In this document: one piece after another, positions 41,980 through 48,646 of the stretch | Layout of the letters: the number at the start of each line of letters is the position of its first letter | How positions within the stretch are numbered: the stretch's first letter is position 1 | Assembly: GCA_002841195.1 (NCBI GenBank) | Contig: PHEO01000003.1 | Span: 1 to 48,646, forward strand | Reading direction: 5' to 3' | Source of the DNA: Alphaproteobacteria bacterium HGW-Alphaproteobacteria-11 | GTDB taxonomy: Bacteria > Pseudomonadota > Alphaproteobacteria > Parvibaculales > Parvibaculaceae | DNA length: 48,646 bases | Position numbers and translations under genes: made by a program | The notes under the pieces: model-generated | What the model was told of the DNA's origin: nothing | Databases searched by the model: none | Seen by the model: the letters and a program-made list of their open reading frames with translations, nothing else

Positions 41980-42539
41980 AGCCGCACCCGCTTGTAGGGC
42001 GCGACAAGCGCCGTGATCGTGCGCGGCAGTTCGTTGCCGAGGCCCACCGGCTCGCGGTTTTCGAACCAGTGCGCGACCAGAAACAGCAGCGCCTGTTTCA
42101 GCGGCAGCGGCACATCGGCGGCGGCGCCATAGCCCGCGGTGAAATCCACCGCGATGCCCGCCAGCCGCGTCGCCGGCTTCGGCCAGGCCTGACCGCGCTT
42201 GGCGGCAAGGCGCGGCGGTTCGCCGGCGAGGTCGGTTTCGTAGAAGCCCGGATCGATCGGCAGCATCGCGCCGCTGAGGCTTGCGACCTTCACCGCCGTC
42301 ACGGCGGCAACCGGCGCAAGCGGCAGCCGCACGGGGTCCGCCGGCCAGTCGTCCAGTGTCAGCCGCCAGCTTTGCGTCACGAAGGCGCGCCGCGTCTCGG
42401 CTTCAAGCGCCGCGCGGGCCGCCGCGATCAGCGCCTCGACGAGCGGGTTCTCCTCCGTCCCGTCGAGGCGCAGATGCGCGCGGGCTTCCGCCAGCGTCAC
42501 CGGCTCGGCGGCCGGGCCTGTCAGAAGCGCCAGCGTCAT
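41976..42539 (-). CDS. GTA head-tail connector protein (g6 homologue, gp6-like)
   Basis: A 187-aa connector of the phiE125 gp8/HK97 gp6 type: PVTLAEARAHLRLDGTEENP LVEALIAAARAALEAETRRAF is the family hallmark, and YGAAADVPLPLKQALLFLVAHWFENREPV lies near the end. It forms the ring that sits on the portal. Here it is kept although the portal gene has been lost. It overlaps the preceding 144-aa gene by 4 nt. Confidence 0.92.
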   Translation of the reverse strand: MTLALLTGPAAEPVTLAEARAHLRLDGTEENPLVEALIAAARAALEAETRRAFVTQSWRLTLDDWPADPVRLPLAPVAAVTAVKVASLSGAMLPIDPGFYETDLAGEPPRLAAKRGQAWPKPATRLAGIAVDFTAGYGAAADVPLPLKQALLFLVAHWFENREPVGLGNELPRTITALVAPYKRVRL

Positions 42540-42970
42540 GGCGTCACCGGCTTCAGATGCGCGTGCGCCAGCAGCGCCAGCGCCGCAATCGGCGTGCCGT
42601 CCTCATGCGTGCCGGTCAGGCGGACCGCGACGCGCGTATAGCGCGCCGGGCCCACATAACCGATCCGGTAGTCGCGCTGGTCGCCCGCCACATCGTCGAT
42701 GACGGCGAAAATGCCGTCCTCGCCGAGCGGGCCGCCCAGCACCTCGTGCTGCGCCGTCACCGGCTGCCAGTCGCCGCCGTTCTCCGAAACCTCGATCGCG
42801 CAAGCGATGGCGCGTTCCGGCGACAGCTCCTCGCCGGTCGCACCGATGCAGACGATATGCTCCACCGCCTCGAAGCCCTTGCGGTCGACCGGCGCGCCGT
42901 AGCGCGTGGCGGTCGTCAGCGCGGGGTCGAGGGTCTGCACGGTGGCGATGCCGCTATGAATGTCGCGCAT
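42536..42970 (-). CDS. Extra 144-aa protein between capsid and connector genes
   Basis: A 144-aa protein without a recognised family (MRDIHSGIATVQTLDPALTT; SENGGDWQPVTAQHEVLGGP; YRIGYVGPARYTRVAVRL). It is predicted to be beta-rich, like a small head-decoration or tail domain. RcGTA has no gene at this place. It starts 10 nt after the capsid stop with AGGAACGAG as ribosome site and overlaps the connector gene by 4 nt, so it is part of the structural operon. A capsid-decorating role is inference. Confidence 0.8.
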   Translation of the reverse strand: MRDIHSGIATVQTLDPALTTATRYGAPVDRKGFEAVEHIVCIGATGEELSPERAIACAIEVSENGGDWQPVTAQHEVLGGPLGEDGIFAVIDDVAGDQRDYRIGYVGPARYTRVAVRLTGTHEDGTPIAALALLAHAHLKPVTP

Positions 42971-42980
42971 CTCGTTCCTC

Positions 42981-44294
42981 CTATTCGGCGAATTTCAGAA
43001 ACTTGATCGCCTCGAAGTTCTGCACCCCGCCGCCGACGCGCTTGGTGGTGTAGAACAGCACGTAGGGCTTGGCGCTGTAGGGGTCGCGCAGCACGCGCAC
43101 GCCGAGCCGGTCGACGATCAGGTAGCCGCGCTTGAAATCGCCGAAGGCGATGGCCGGCGCATTGGCGCCGATCGACGGCATCTCCTCGGCCTCCGTCACC
43201 GGATAGTTCAGCAGCGTCGGCGGCTGACCGGCGGCCAGCGCCGGCTGCCAGAGATAATTGCCATCGACGTCCTTGAACTTGCGGATCACCGATTGCGTGG
43301 CGCGGTTCATCACGAAGCGGCCATTGGCGCGGTAGCCGGCCTTCACCGCATAGATGAGGTCGATCAGCTTGTCGGACGGATTGGTCGCCGGGAAAGCGCC
43401 GGCCGCGCCCGTCGCGACGAAGCCGAGCTTGCCCCATTCCCAACTCGCATCGGCCACCATCTCGTAGTCGAGGAAGCCGCGCGGCTTTTTGACGCCGTCG
43501 CCGGCGACGAATGCGGCGCCTTCCTGTTCGGCAAAGGCGGTCTGCACCTCTTCGGCCAGCCACTGGTCGATATTGACGGCGGCGTCGTCGAGCAGCGTCG
43601 AGGTCGCGGCCGGCATCGCGTAGAGCTCCATCGCCGGAAACTCGATTTCCGACAGCGTCGGCGTCGCGGTTTGCGCGCGCGCTTCCGTTTCGCCGACCCA
43701 GCCCGTTTGCGGGCCGCCGGTCGTGAACGGCTTCTTGTAGCTCGCGGCGCCGATCTGGCGGACGCCGGCGATGGCGCGTATCGGCGAGACTTCCGAGACG
43801 ATGCGGTCGATCAGCCTTTCGGTCTCGACCGGCACGAGGTAGCCGCCGTCCGGTCCGGGTTGCGTCGACAGCGCCTTCGCCTCCAGCCCGCGCAGCTCAT
43901 GCGCCTCGCCCTTGCGCACATAATGTTCGAAGGCGCGCTTGTGTTCGCGCGCCGCGGCGGGGCCGGCGCGTTCGCCGCCGAGTTCGGGCCGGGCCGCCGC
44001 CAGCGCCAGGTCCTCGACCTTCTTCGTTTGCCGGTCGAGGGCGCGGTCGATGCGGGCGAGCTTCTCGTCGGTCAGCGGATCGGCCGCCACCTTGCGCTCG
44101 ATTTCGCCAAGCCGCTCGTCGTTCGCCTCCTTGAAGGCCTCGAAGGACGTCAGCAGCTCGTCCATCGCCTCGCGCATTTCGGCGCCGGTCGCATCGGCGC
44201 TCTTTCGCTCGCCTTTGGCATCGGGCGCGCTCTTGCGTTCCGGTTCCTTCAGCGAGGCGCCGACGCGCGGCAGGTCGTTCATCCAGAGGGACAT
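42981..44294 (-). CDS. GTA HK97-type major capsid protein (g5 homologue)
   Basis: A 437-aa capsid protein. The first 130 residues (MSLWMNDLPRVGASLKEPER, then a charged coiled coil EMREAMDELLTSFEAFKEAN) form the scaffolding part that the prohead protease normally removes. The HK97 fold follows: LSTQPGPDGGYLVPVETERLIDRI, GWVGETEARAQTATPTLSEI, FVAGDGVKKPRGFLDYEM and FGDFKRGYLIVDRLGVRVLR. The start is ATG 44294 with GGAG six bases upstream. The reading frame is open back to 45596 because of the upstream deletion, which gives an apparent 871-aa terminase-capsid fusion; the separate ribosome site argues that the capsid is made on its own. Confidence 0.9.
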   Translation of the reverse strand: MSLWMNDLPRVGASLKEPERKSAPDAKGERKSADATGAEMREAMDELLTSFEAFKEANDERLGEIERKVAADPLTDEKLARIDRALDRQTKKVEDLALAAARPELGGERAGPAAAREHKRAFEHYVRKGEAHELRGLEAKALSTQPGPDGGYLVPVETERLIDRIVSEVSPIRAIAGVRQIGAASYKKPFTTGGPQTGWVGETEARAQTATPTLSEIEFPAMELYAMPAATSTLLDDAAVNIDQWLAEEVQTAFAEQEGAAFVAGDGVKKPRGFLDYEMVADASWEWGKLGFVATGAAGAFPATNPSDKLIDLIYAVKAGYRANGRFVMNRATQSVIRKFKDVDGNYLWQPALAAGQPPTLLNYPVTEAEEMPSIGANAPAIAFGDFKRGYLIVDRLGVRVLRDPYSAKPYVLFYTTKRVGGGVQNFEAIKFLKFAE

Positions 44295-44323
44295 GGGTTT
44301 CTCCGTTCGGGGGGTGAAAGGTT

Positions 44324-44425
44324 TCAGCTTCGGAAAAGACGCGCCGCCGCCCGCATCGCGCGAACGAGAGCCGCATCGGCGCTCCGTGCCGCCTTGACGG
44401 CGCTGACGCGCGCCTCCGGCAGCAG
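44324..44425 (-). pseudogene. 3' remnant of the GTA prohead protease gene (g4 homologue)
   Basis: In the frame offset from terminase, the last 33 codons before a TGA at 44326-44324 read LLPEARVSAVKAARSADAAL and end AARLFRS. P-(x)2-ARV-(x)2-VK is the usual C-terminal signature of HK97-family prohead proteases in GTAs, and the position just before the capsid start is the normal one. The catalytic N-terminal part is missing. The remnant is joined directly to the large terminase gene. Confidence 0.7.
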
Positions 44426-44426
44426 C

Positions 44427-45545
44427 GGCCACGGGCTCGGCGCGCAGCCGCTTGCCCCGCGTCGCATGGACAAGCCGGATCGGCGCGTCGGGCATTTCCT
44501 GGCGCATCACCTGCGCGACCATCTCGCCGCCGTTGTTCGCCTCGGCGACGATCCGGTCGGCCTCATGGGCGCGGTAGCAGCCGGCGACGCGCTTTGCCCA
44601 GGCAAGCGGCGAGAGGCGGCCCATCGAGCGGTCGTCGATGACGTAAGCCCGGCCGTCGGCGCCGAGCCCCGCGCAGACAATGCCGCATTCGTCGGCGCCG
44701 GTGCCGCTCGAGGCCGGCGGATCGACCGCCACCACCACGCGCACGAAATCGCGCGCGTCGCGCAGGCGCCCCCGCTCGATCGTTTCGCGCGTCCACAGCG
44801 CGTCCGGATTGTCTTCGATCAGCTCGGCGTCGAGTTCCTGCCGCCCGAGCCGCGTGCCTTCGTAGCGCGCGATCACGCTGCGGAAAAATCCATCGGCGAG
44901 GTTGACGCGGTTTGCCGCCGTCGCCGCCCGGGTCACCGCCGTTCTTTCGTCGGCGATCAGCCGTTTCACCAGCGGCGCGGGCCGTGGCGTCGTCGTCATC
45001 ACCTGCCGGGGGCGTGTGCCCAGCCGCAGCCCGAATTGCAGCATGTCCCAGGCGGCCTCGGCGTGGCGCCATTTCGCCAGCTCGTCGCCCCATGCCGCGT
45101 CGAATTGCGGGCCCCGCAGGCTTTCCGGTTCGCCCGCCGAAAACACATAAGCCACCGCGCCGTTCGGCCAGAGCAGCCGCTTGCGCGACACTTCGTAGCG
45201 CGGCCGCATGTCGGCGCGCGCCACCCCGCGCAATCCCGACGGCCCGTCGATCATCACCTCGCGCACATCCGACAGCGTTTCGCCGACCAGCGCGATGCGG
45301 CCCGCGCGGCCGCTCTCGACCTCTTCCATCACCCATTCGGCGCCGGCCCGCGTTTTCCCGGCGCCGCGTCCGCCCAGCATCAGCCAGGTCGTCCAGCCGG
45401 TTTGCGGCGCGAGCTGGTCGGGCCGCGCCCAGAAGCGCCAGCAGGCTTCAAGCGTCCGCGCCTCGCGCGGCGTCAGCTTCTGCGTGAAGCCGGTCCTGAT
45501 CGGCGGCGGCAAAGCAGCGAGCGAAGCGATCCCGAAGTCCGGCAT
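44427..45545 (-). pseudogene. GTA large terminase, C-terminally truncated by deletion (g2 homologue)
   Basis: The first 373 residues of a TerL protein remain. The ATPase domain is intact: Walker A LMLGGRGAGKT (58-65), Walker B QFDAAWGDELAKW with acid pair Asp154/Glu155, and coupling motif MTTTPRP. The nuclease domain begins (VVAVDPPASSGTGADECGIV, Asp275; VAEANNGGEMV, Glu336) but stops at KRLRAEPVA, before the last acidic motif (DxVDAL type), and about 60 further residues are lost. Reading continues out of frame through the protease remnant and then in frame into the capsid. The start, ATG 45545, overlaps the small terminase gene by 98 nt; the frame is open to 45596. DNA packaging by this protein is unlikely. 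Confidence 0.85.
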
Positions 45546-46059
45546 GGATTCGCTCGTCTTCGTCGCGCCGCTTTTTTCTGTCGCTGTCGGGGTCATTCTT
45601 TTTCGCCTGCCGCGCCGCCTGTTCGATTTCGTGAAGCTTGTCGATCGAGCGCACCAGCGAGGCGAGCCGCCGCGCCTGCCGCTCGCCTTCCGCGTCGTCG
45701 CGCGTCATCCGCCGCTGTCCCTCGACATCGGCGATCTCGCGGGCAATCAATTTCGTCAGTCGCGCCGCCAGCGCCTCGGCATCCTCGGGCAGGTCGCCGC
45801 CGGTTTTCGGCGTCGGCGCCACCGCAACCTCGGCGCGTTTCGGCCAATTGTCGCGCTGGGCGCGCGCCGTGATCTTCTGAAACTTGATCGCGTGTTCGTC
45901 CGCTATTTCTTGGAGCCGCTTGGCGCCGATTTCATAGTCGGCGCGAATGCGGTCCCAGTCGATGCCCGCATCGTCCGGCTTGCGCATACGCGGCTTCGCC
46001 GCAGGGCGCACACGCGGCTTCGCCGCGGGCGGCGCCTTCACCTTCCGCTTCGTCGTCAT
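45448..46059 (-). CDS. Putative terminase small subunit/DNA-recognition protein (g1 position)
   Basis: A 203-aa basic protein at the first position of the GTA cluster. The N-terminus is Lys/Arg/Pro/Ala-rich (MTTKRKVKAPPAAKPRVRPA). A helix-turn-helix-like stretch follows (YEIGAKRLQEIADEHAIKFQ KITARAQRDNWPKRA), as in small terminase subunits, then a charged coiled coil (RRLASLVRSIDKLHEIEQAA). ATG 46059 has GGACGG upstream. It overlaps the large terminase start by 98 nt, so its last 32 codons are read in two frames. The family assignment rests on the helix-turn-helix-like segment and on position. Confidence 0.7.
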   Translation of the reverse strand: MTTKRKVKAPPAAKPRVRPAAKPRMRKPDDAGIDWDRIRADYEIGAKRLQEIADEHAIKFQKITARAQRDNWPKRAEVAVAPTPKTGGDLPEDAEALAARLTKLIAREIADVEGQRRMTRDDAEGERQARRLASLVRSIDKLHEIEQAARQAKKNDPDSDRKKRRDEDERIHAGLRDRFARCFAAADQDRLHAEADAARGADA

Positions 46060-46238
46060 GTTCCGTCCGGGGTACAATTCTGGAGATGGACTGTAAGTGG
46101 GTATCGAGCGCAACGCTGACAACTGGGGATATCTTCTGGCGCGCGAAAAAATGCGGGTGGAGCGGTTGGCGCGCTACCAAATCCCCCCATCCCCGCCGCG
46201 ACTCGGCTATGCTGCCCCCGCATCACCCCGGAGCCCAC

Positions 46239-46703
46239 ATGCTGCGTCGCCTAGTCCTTTCGCTTCGCTACACCTTCCGCCGCCACGCGCCGCGCGCGCC
46301 GCAGCGGCAGGTCGGCGTCATTCCCTATGCGGTGGTCGATGGGCAGGTCGCGGTGCTGCTTGTCACCTCGCGGCGCACCGGGCGCTGGATTTTTCCCAAG
46401 GGCGGGTTGATCGACGGGCTGACGCCGGCGGAATCCGCGGCGCGCGAGGCCTTCGAGGAAGCGGGCGTCGAAGGCGAGATCGAGGCCGAACCGCTCGGCG
46501 CCTATCGCGGCTTCAAGCGGCGGGGCTTGCGCCCGCTTCCTATCGAAGTCGATCTCTACCCCTTGCGCGTCGCGACGCAACACGAGGAATGGCCCGAGAA
46601 AAAGCAGCGCCGCCGCCATTGGGCGACCGTCACGGAAGCGCGCAAGCTGCTGTCCGAGCCCGGCATCGCCAGCCTCGCCACGCTGCTGCGCCAGCGCCTC
46701 TAG
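46239..46703 (+). CDS. NUDIX hydrolase
   Basis: A 154-aa protein. The NUDIX signature is recognisable as FPKGGLIDGLTPAESAAREAFEEAGVEGEI. The REAFEEAGV part is complete, but the first glutamate of G-x5-E-x7-REUxEExGU is not in its usual place, a deviation seen in some proteobacterial members. The ATG at 46239 is preceded by GGAG at 7 nt. It is divergent from the GTA cluster and converges with the phosphate transporter with 5 nt between stops. Substrate is unknown; inositol-phosphate or diadenosine polyphosphate hydrolysis is possible. Confidence 0.9.
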   Translation: MLRRLVLSLRYTFRRHAPRAPQRQVGVIPYAVVDGQVAVLLVTSRRTGRWIFPKGGLIDGLTPAESAAREAFEEAGVEGEIEAEPLGAYRGFKRRGLRPLPIEVDLYPLRVATQHEEWPEKKQRRRHWATVTEARKLLSEPGIASLATLLRQRL

Positions 46704-46708
46704 GCGTC

Positions 46709-48223
46709 TCACATCACGACGAAAATTTTCAACGCCACATAAATTCCGGCGGCCAGCGCGCCCGCCGCCGGCACGGTGATGACCCAGGCGGCGGCGATGC
46801 TCAGCACATGACGGCGGCGCACCAGTTTGCGCGTCTCGCGCTTCGACTGGCGGCGGATCGCCTCTTCCGGCGTCTTGTTCAGCGTGTCGGGGTCGCCGGC
46901 GCGCACCTTTTTGGGTTTCACGCCGTCGGCACTCAATCCTCGATTGGCCAGAACCTCGCGCAGGAAGCCGACGCCGAAAACACCGCCGATCGCAACATGC
47001 GTCGTCGATACCGGAAGTCCGAGCGCGGAGGCGATCAGCACCGTGATCGCGGCGGCGAGCGCGACGCAGAAGGCGCGCACCGCGTCCATCTTGGTGATCT
47101 TCTCGCCCACCATGCGAATGAGGCGCGGGCCGAACAGCGCGAGCCCGAGCGAAATGCCCATCGCGCCGATCAACAGCACCCAGAGCGGCAGCGCCACCTT
47201 GTCGGGTGCGGCCTGGCCTGTTTCGGCGGCGGCGACGATGGCGGCCAGCGGGCCGACCGCGTTCGCCACGTCGTTGGCGCCATGCGCGAACGACAGCAGC
47301 GCGGCGGCGAAGATCAGCGGCAGCGTGAAGAGCTTCGCCACATGCTTGCGGCGGTTCTCGATCGTATCGGCGCGGCGCGCGACCCAGGGGCGCGTCAGCC
47401 ACCAGCCGGCCGCGAAACCGAGCGCACCCAGCGCCCACACCGTTTCGGGCGCCGGCCGCCAGATGCGCGAGAAACCCTTCAGCGACAGATACATCGCGAA
47501 GGTGCCGGCCATCAGGCCGATCATCACCGGCACCCAGCGTTTGGCCGCCGTAATCCGGTCCTCGCGAAAGAGCACCGTCCATTTGACGAAGCCGAGAAGG
47601 CCCGCCGCGATGATGCCGCCCATCAGCGGCGAGACCACCCAGCTCGCGGCGATCGCGCTCATCATCGACCAGTTGATCGCCGCCATGCCGGCCGCCATCA
47701 CGCCCGCGCCCAACACACCGCCGACGATCGAATGCGTCGTCGAGACGGGCGCATTGAGAAAAGTCGCGAGATGTATCCACAGCGCCGCGGCGAGGAACGA
47801 CGCCATCATCAGCAACACGAAGTCGAGCACTTCGAGCGATTCCGACGGCCGCACGATATTGCGCGAAATCGTGTTGACGACATCGCCGCCCGCCAGGATC
47901 GCACCCGCCGCCTCGCAGATCGCGGCGATGATCAATGCGGCGCCCAGCGGCAGCGCGCGGCTGCCGACCGCCGGTCCCATATTGTTGGCGACATCGTTGG
48001 CGCCGATGTTCAGCGCCATGTAGCCGGCGATCACGCCACCCGCGATCACGAAGATGCTCAAGGGGCCGACCGGCGCGAGGCCCGCCATGAAAAGCAGGAT
48101 CGCGAGCAGGAAAATGATGGCAAGACCCGGCGCCGCGATCGAACGCGAAAGCGCATAGGTCGCCTCTTCGAGACGGACGACCTTTTTGAGGTCCTTGTCG
48201 AGTGTGCTCTTCGCCAAAGCCAT
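46709..48223 (-). CDS. PiT-family inorganic phosphate transporter
   Basis: A 504-aa phosphate permease of the Pit/PHO-4 family, a low-affinity symporter. The duplicated family signature appears as GANDVANNMGPAVG (residues 74-87) and GANDVANAVGPLAA (near 311). Multiple hydrophobic helices surround both repeats, and a loop of about 100 residues separates them. ATG 48223 begins the conserved protein; the frame is open to 48277. The gene has no partner PhoU-like gene next to it. Three Pho-box repeats lie upstream (48303-48331). In Sinorhizobium meliloti a pit transporter is repressed by PhoB under phosphate starvation, and the same could hold here. Confidence 0.95.
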   Translation of the reverse strand: MALAKSTLDKDLKKVVRLEEATYALSRSIAAPGLAIIFLLAILLFMAGLAPVGPLSIFVIAGGVIAGYMALNIGANDVANNMGPAVGSRALPLGAALIIAAICEAAGAILAGGDVVNTISRNIVRPSESLEVLDFVLLMMASFLAAALWIHLATFLNAPVSTTHSIVGGVLGAGVMAAGMAAINWSMMSAIAASWVVSPLMGGIIAAGLLGFVKWTVLFREDRITAAKRWVPVMIGLMAGTFAMYLSLKGFSRIWRPAPETVWALGALGFAAGWWLTRPWVARRADTIENRRKHVAKLFTLPLIFAAALLSFAHGANDVANAVGPLAAIVAAAETGQAAPDKVALPLWVLLIGAMGISLGLALFGPRLIRMVGEKITKMDAVRAFCVALAAAITVLIASALGLPVSTTHVAIGGVFGVGFLREVLANRGLSADGVKPKKVRAGDPDTLNKTPEEAIRRQSKRETRKLVRRRHVLSIAAAWVITVPAAGALAAGIYVALKIFVVM

Positions 48224-48302
48224 CCCCGAATCGTCGGTGGCCACCCCCCGCGGATCGGCCGGGAGAGCACTTAGCATTTCGGGCGGGGCCCGGCTAGCAT
48301 TT

Positions 48303-48331
48303 GTGACAGTTTTTTGACAGTTCGATGACAG
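48303..48331 (-). promoter_or_regulatory. Triple Pho box upstream of the phosphate transporter
   Basis: On the minus strand three heptamers CTGTCAT, CTGTCAA and CTGTCAC follow each other at exact 11-bp intervals (plus-strand positions 48325-48331, 48314-48320, 48303-48309), separated by CGAA and AAAA. This is the PhoB site layout: CTGTCAT repeats with 4-bp spacers. They lie 80-108 nt before the transporter start codon. Confidence 0.85.
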
Positions 48332-48358
48332 TCGGGGGTCCGGACGGCCCCTCGCGGC

Positions 48359-48646
48359 TCATTCGGGCGGCATCAGCGGCCAGTCGACGATCCGCATTTC
48401 GAGGTCTTCCATGTCGGCCTCGTCCTCGTAGAGAAACCGTCCGTAAACGGACATTCCGGCGAAGCGCACCGTCTCGAACTCGCCCGAGACCAGCGGGTGC
48501 CACCACGGCAGGTCCTTGCCCTCCTTCAACAAACGGTAGGCGCAGGAAGGCGGCATCCAGTCGATGTCCGCGAGGTTTTGCGGCGTCAGCGTCACGCAAT
48601 CGGGCACCAGCGTCGAACGGTTCGGATAGTCCGAGCAACGGCAGGG
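48359..48646 (-). CDS. YcgN/UPF0260-family cysteine-cluster protein (partial, N-terminus off the window)
   Basis: The last 95 codons of a UPF0260 protein enter the window. [20 protein letters not shown] provides the cysteine cluster typical of the YkgJ/UPF0260 family, which may bind zinc or iron; [28 protein letters not shown] and [20 protein letters not shown] follow. It stops 27 nt before the Pho-box region, which is on the same strand. The internal ATG at 48607 is not the true start because the cysteine cluster precedes it. Confidence 0.9.
   Translation of the reverse strand, partial: PCRCSDYPNRSTLVPDCVTLTPQNLADIDWMPPSCAYRLLKEGKDLPWWHPLVSGEFETVRFAGMSVYGRFLYEDEADMEDLEMRIVDWPLMPPE

Noticed and set aside
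42981-45596. A functional 871-aa terminase-capsid fusion protein
   Set aside because: The middle part is out-of-frame protease sequence, the nuclease is incomplete, and the capsid has its own start and ribosome site; the fused frame is more simply a by-product of the deletion or of an assembly error.
42960-45872. A 970-codon plus-strand frame opposite capsid and terminase
   Set aside because: Shadow frame of the real minus-strand genes; no recognisable protein features.
33531-46059. A temperate prophage
   Set aside because: No integrase, repressor, replication genes or attachment repeats were seen, and the gene order is that of an RcGTA-type gene transfer agent.

Overview
The window is high-GC DNA from an alphaproteobacterium, most likely of the Hyphomicrobiales (Rhizobiales) and possibly close to Parvibaculum. 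The lineage call is an inference from three things: the gene order ccmI-ccmE-ccmF-ccmH-degP-response regulator-histidine kinase-glnE (the rhizobial cycHJKL-degP-...-glnE order), a gene transfer agent (GTA) cluster of Rhodobacter capsulatus type, and a GAAC-N7-GAAC LexA-type site. No tRNA, rRNA, CRISPR array or transposase was seen.

Layout. 1-3080: two tandem phytoene-dehydrogenase-like FAD oxidoreductases, the second cut by the window edge. 3296-14958, all minus strand: cytochrome c maturation genes (ccmI, ccmE, ccmF, ccmH) interrupted by a GH46-chitosanase-like gene, then degP, a two-component system and glnE. 15113-24968: a penicillin acylase family hydrolase, a PAS histidine kinase, a class III CoA transferase with a D-cysteine desulfhydrase-like PLP enzyme, an unrecognised 485-aa protein, a cold-shock protein and a YihY/BrkB membrane protein. 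24969-28521: a 36-codon reading frame behind a Shine-Dalgarno sequence that fully matches the 16S tail, a glycine-zipper lipoprotein, and a PepSY/response regulator/kinase operon. 28594-32271: a probable operon of a short-chain dehydrogenase, two acyl-CoA dehydrogenases and a nitroreductase.

32831-46059, minus strand: a nearly complete GTA structural cluster in the order small terminase, large terminase, (portal and most of the protease missing), capsid, extra 144-aa gene, connector, head closure, tail terminator, major tail protein, two chaperone-like genes, tape measure, distal tail, hub, NlpC/P60 peptidase and the 1302-aa TIM-barrel tip protein. A SleB-like cell wall hydrolase and a 59-aa membrane protein follow it, behind a LexA-type box. 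46239-48646: a NUDIX hydrolase, a PiT phosphate transporter behind three Pho-box repeats, and the end of a YcgN/UPF0260 protein.

The most notable points are the in-cluster deletion that joins the large terminase to the protease tail and opens an artificial reading frame into the capsid gene; the LexA-type site before the hydrolase and small membrane gene; a 210-bp inverted-repeat element between the tape-measure and distal-tail genes; the 36-aa reading frame; and candidate operators at degP, at the PepSY operon and lipoprotein, and at the phosphate transporter.
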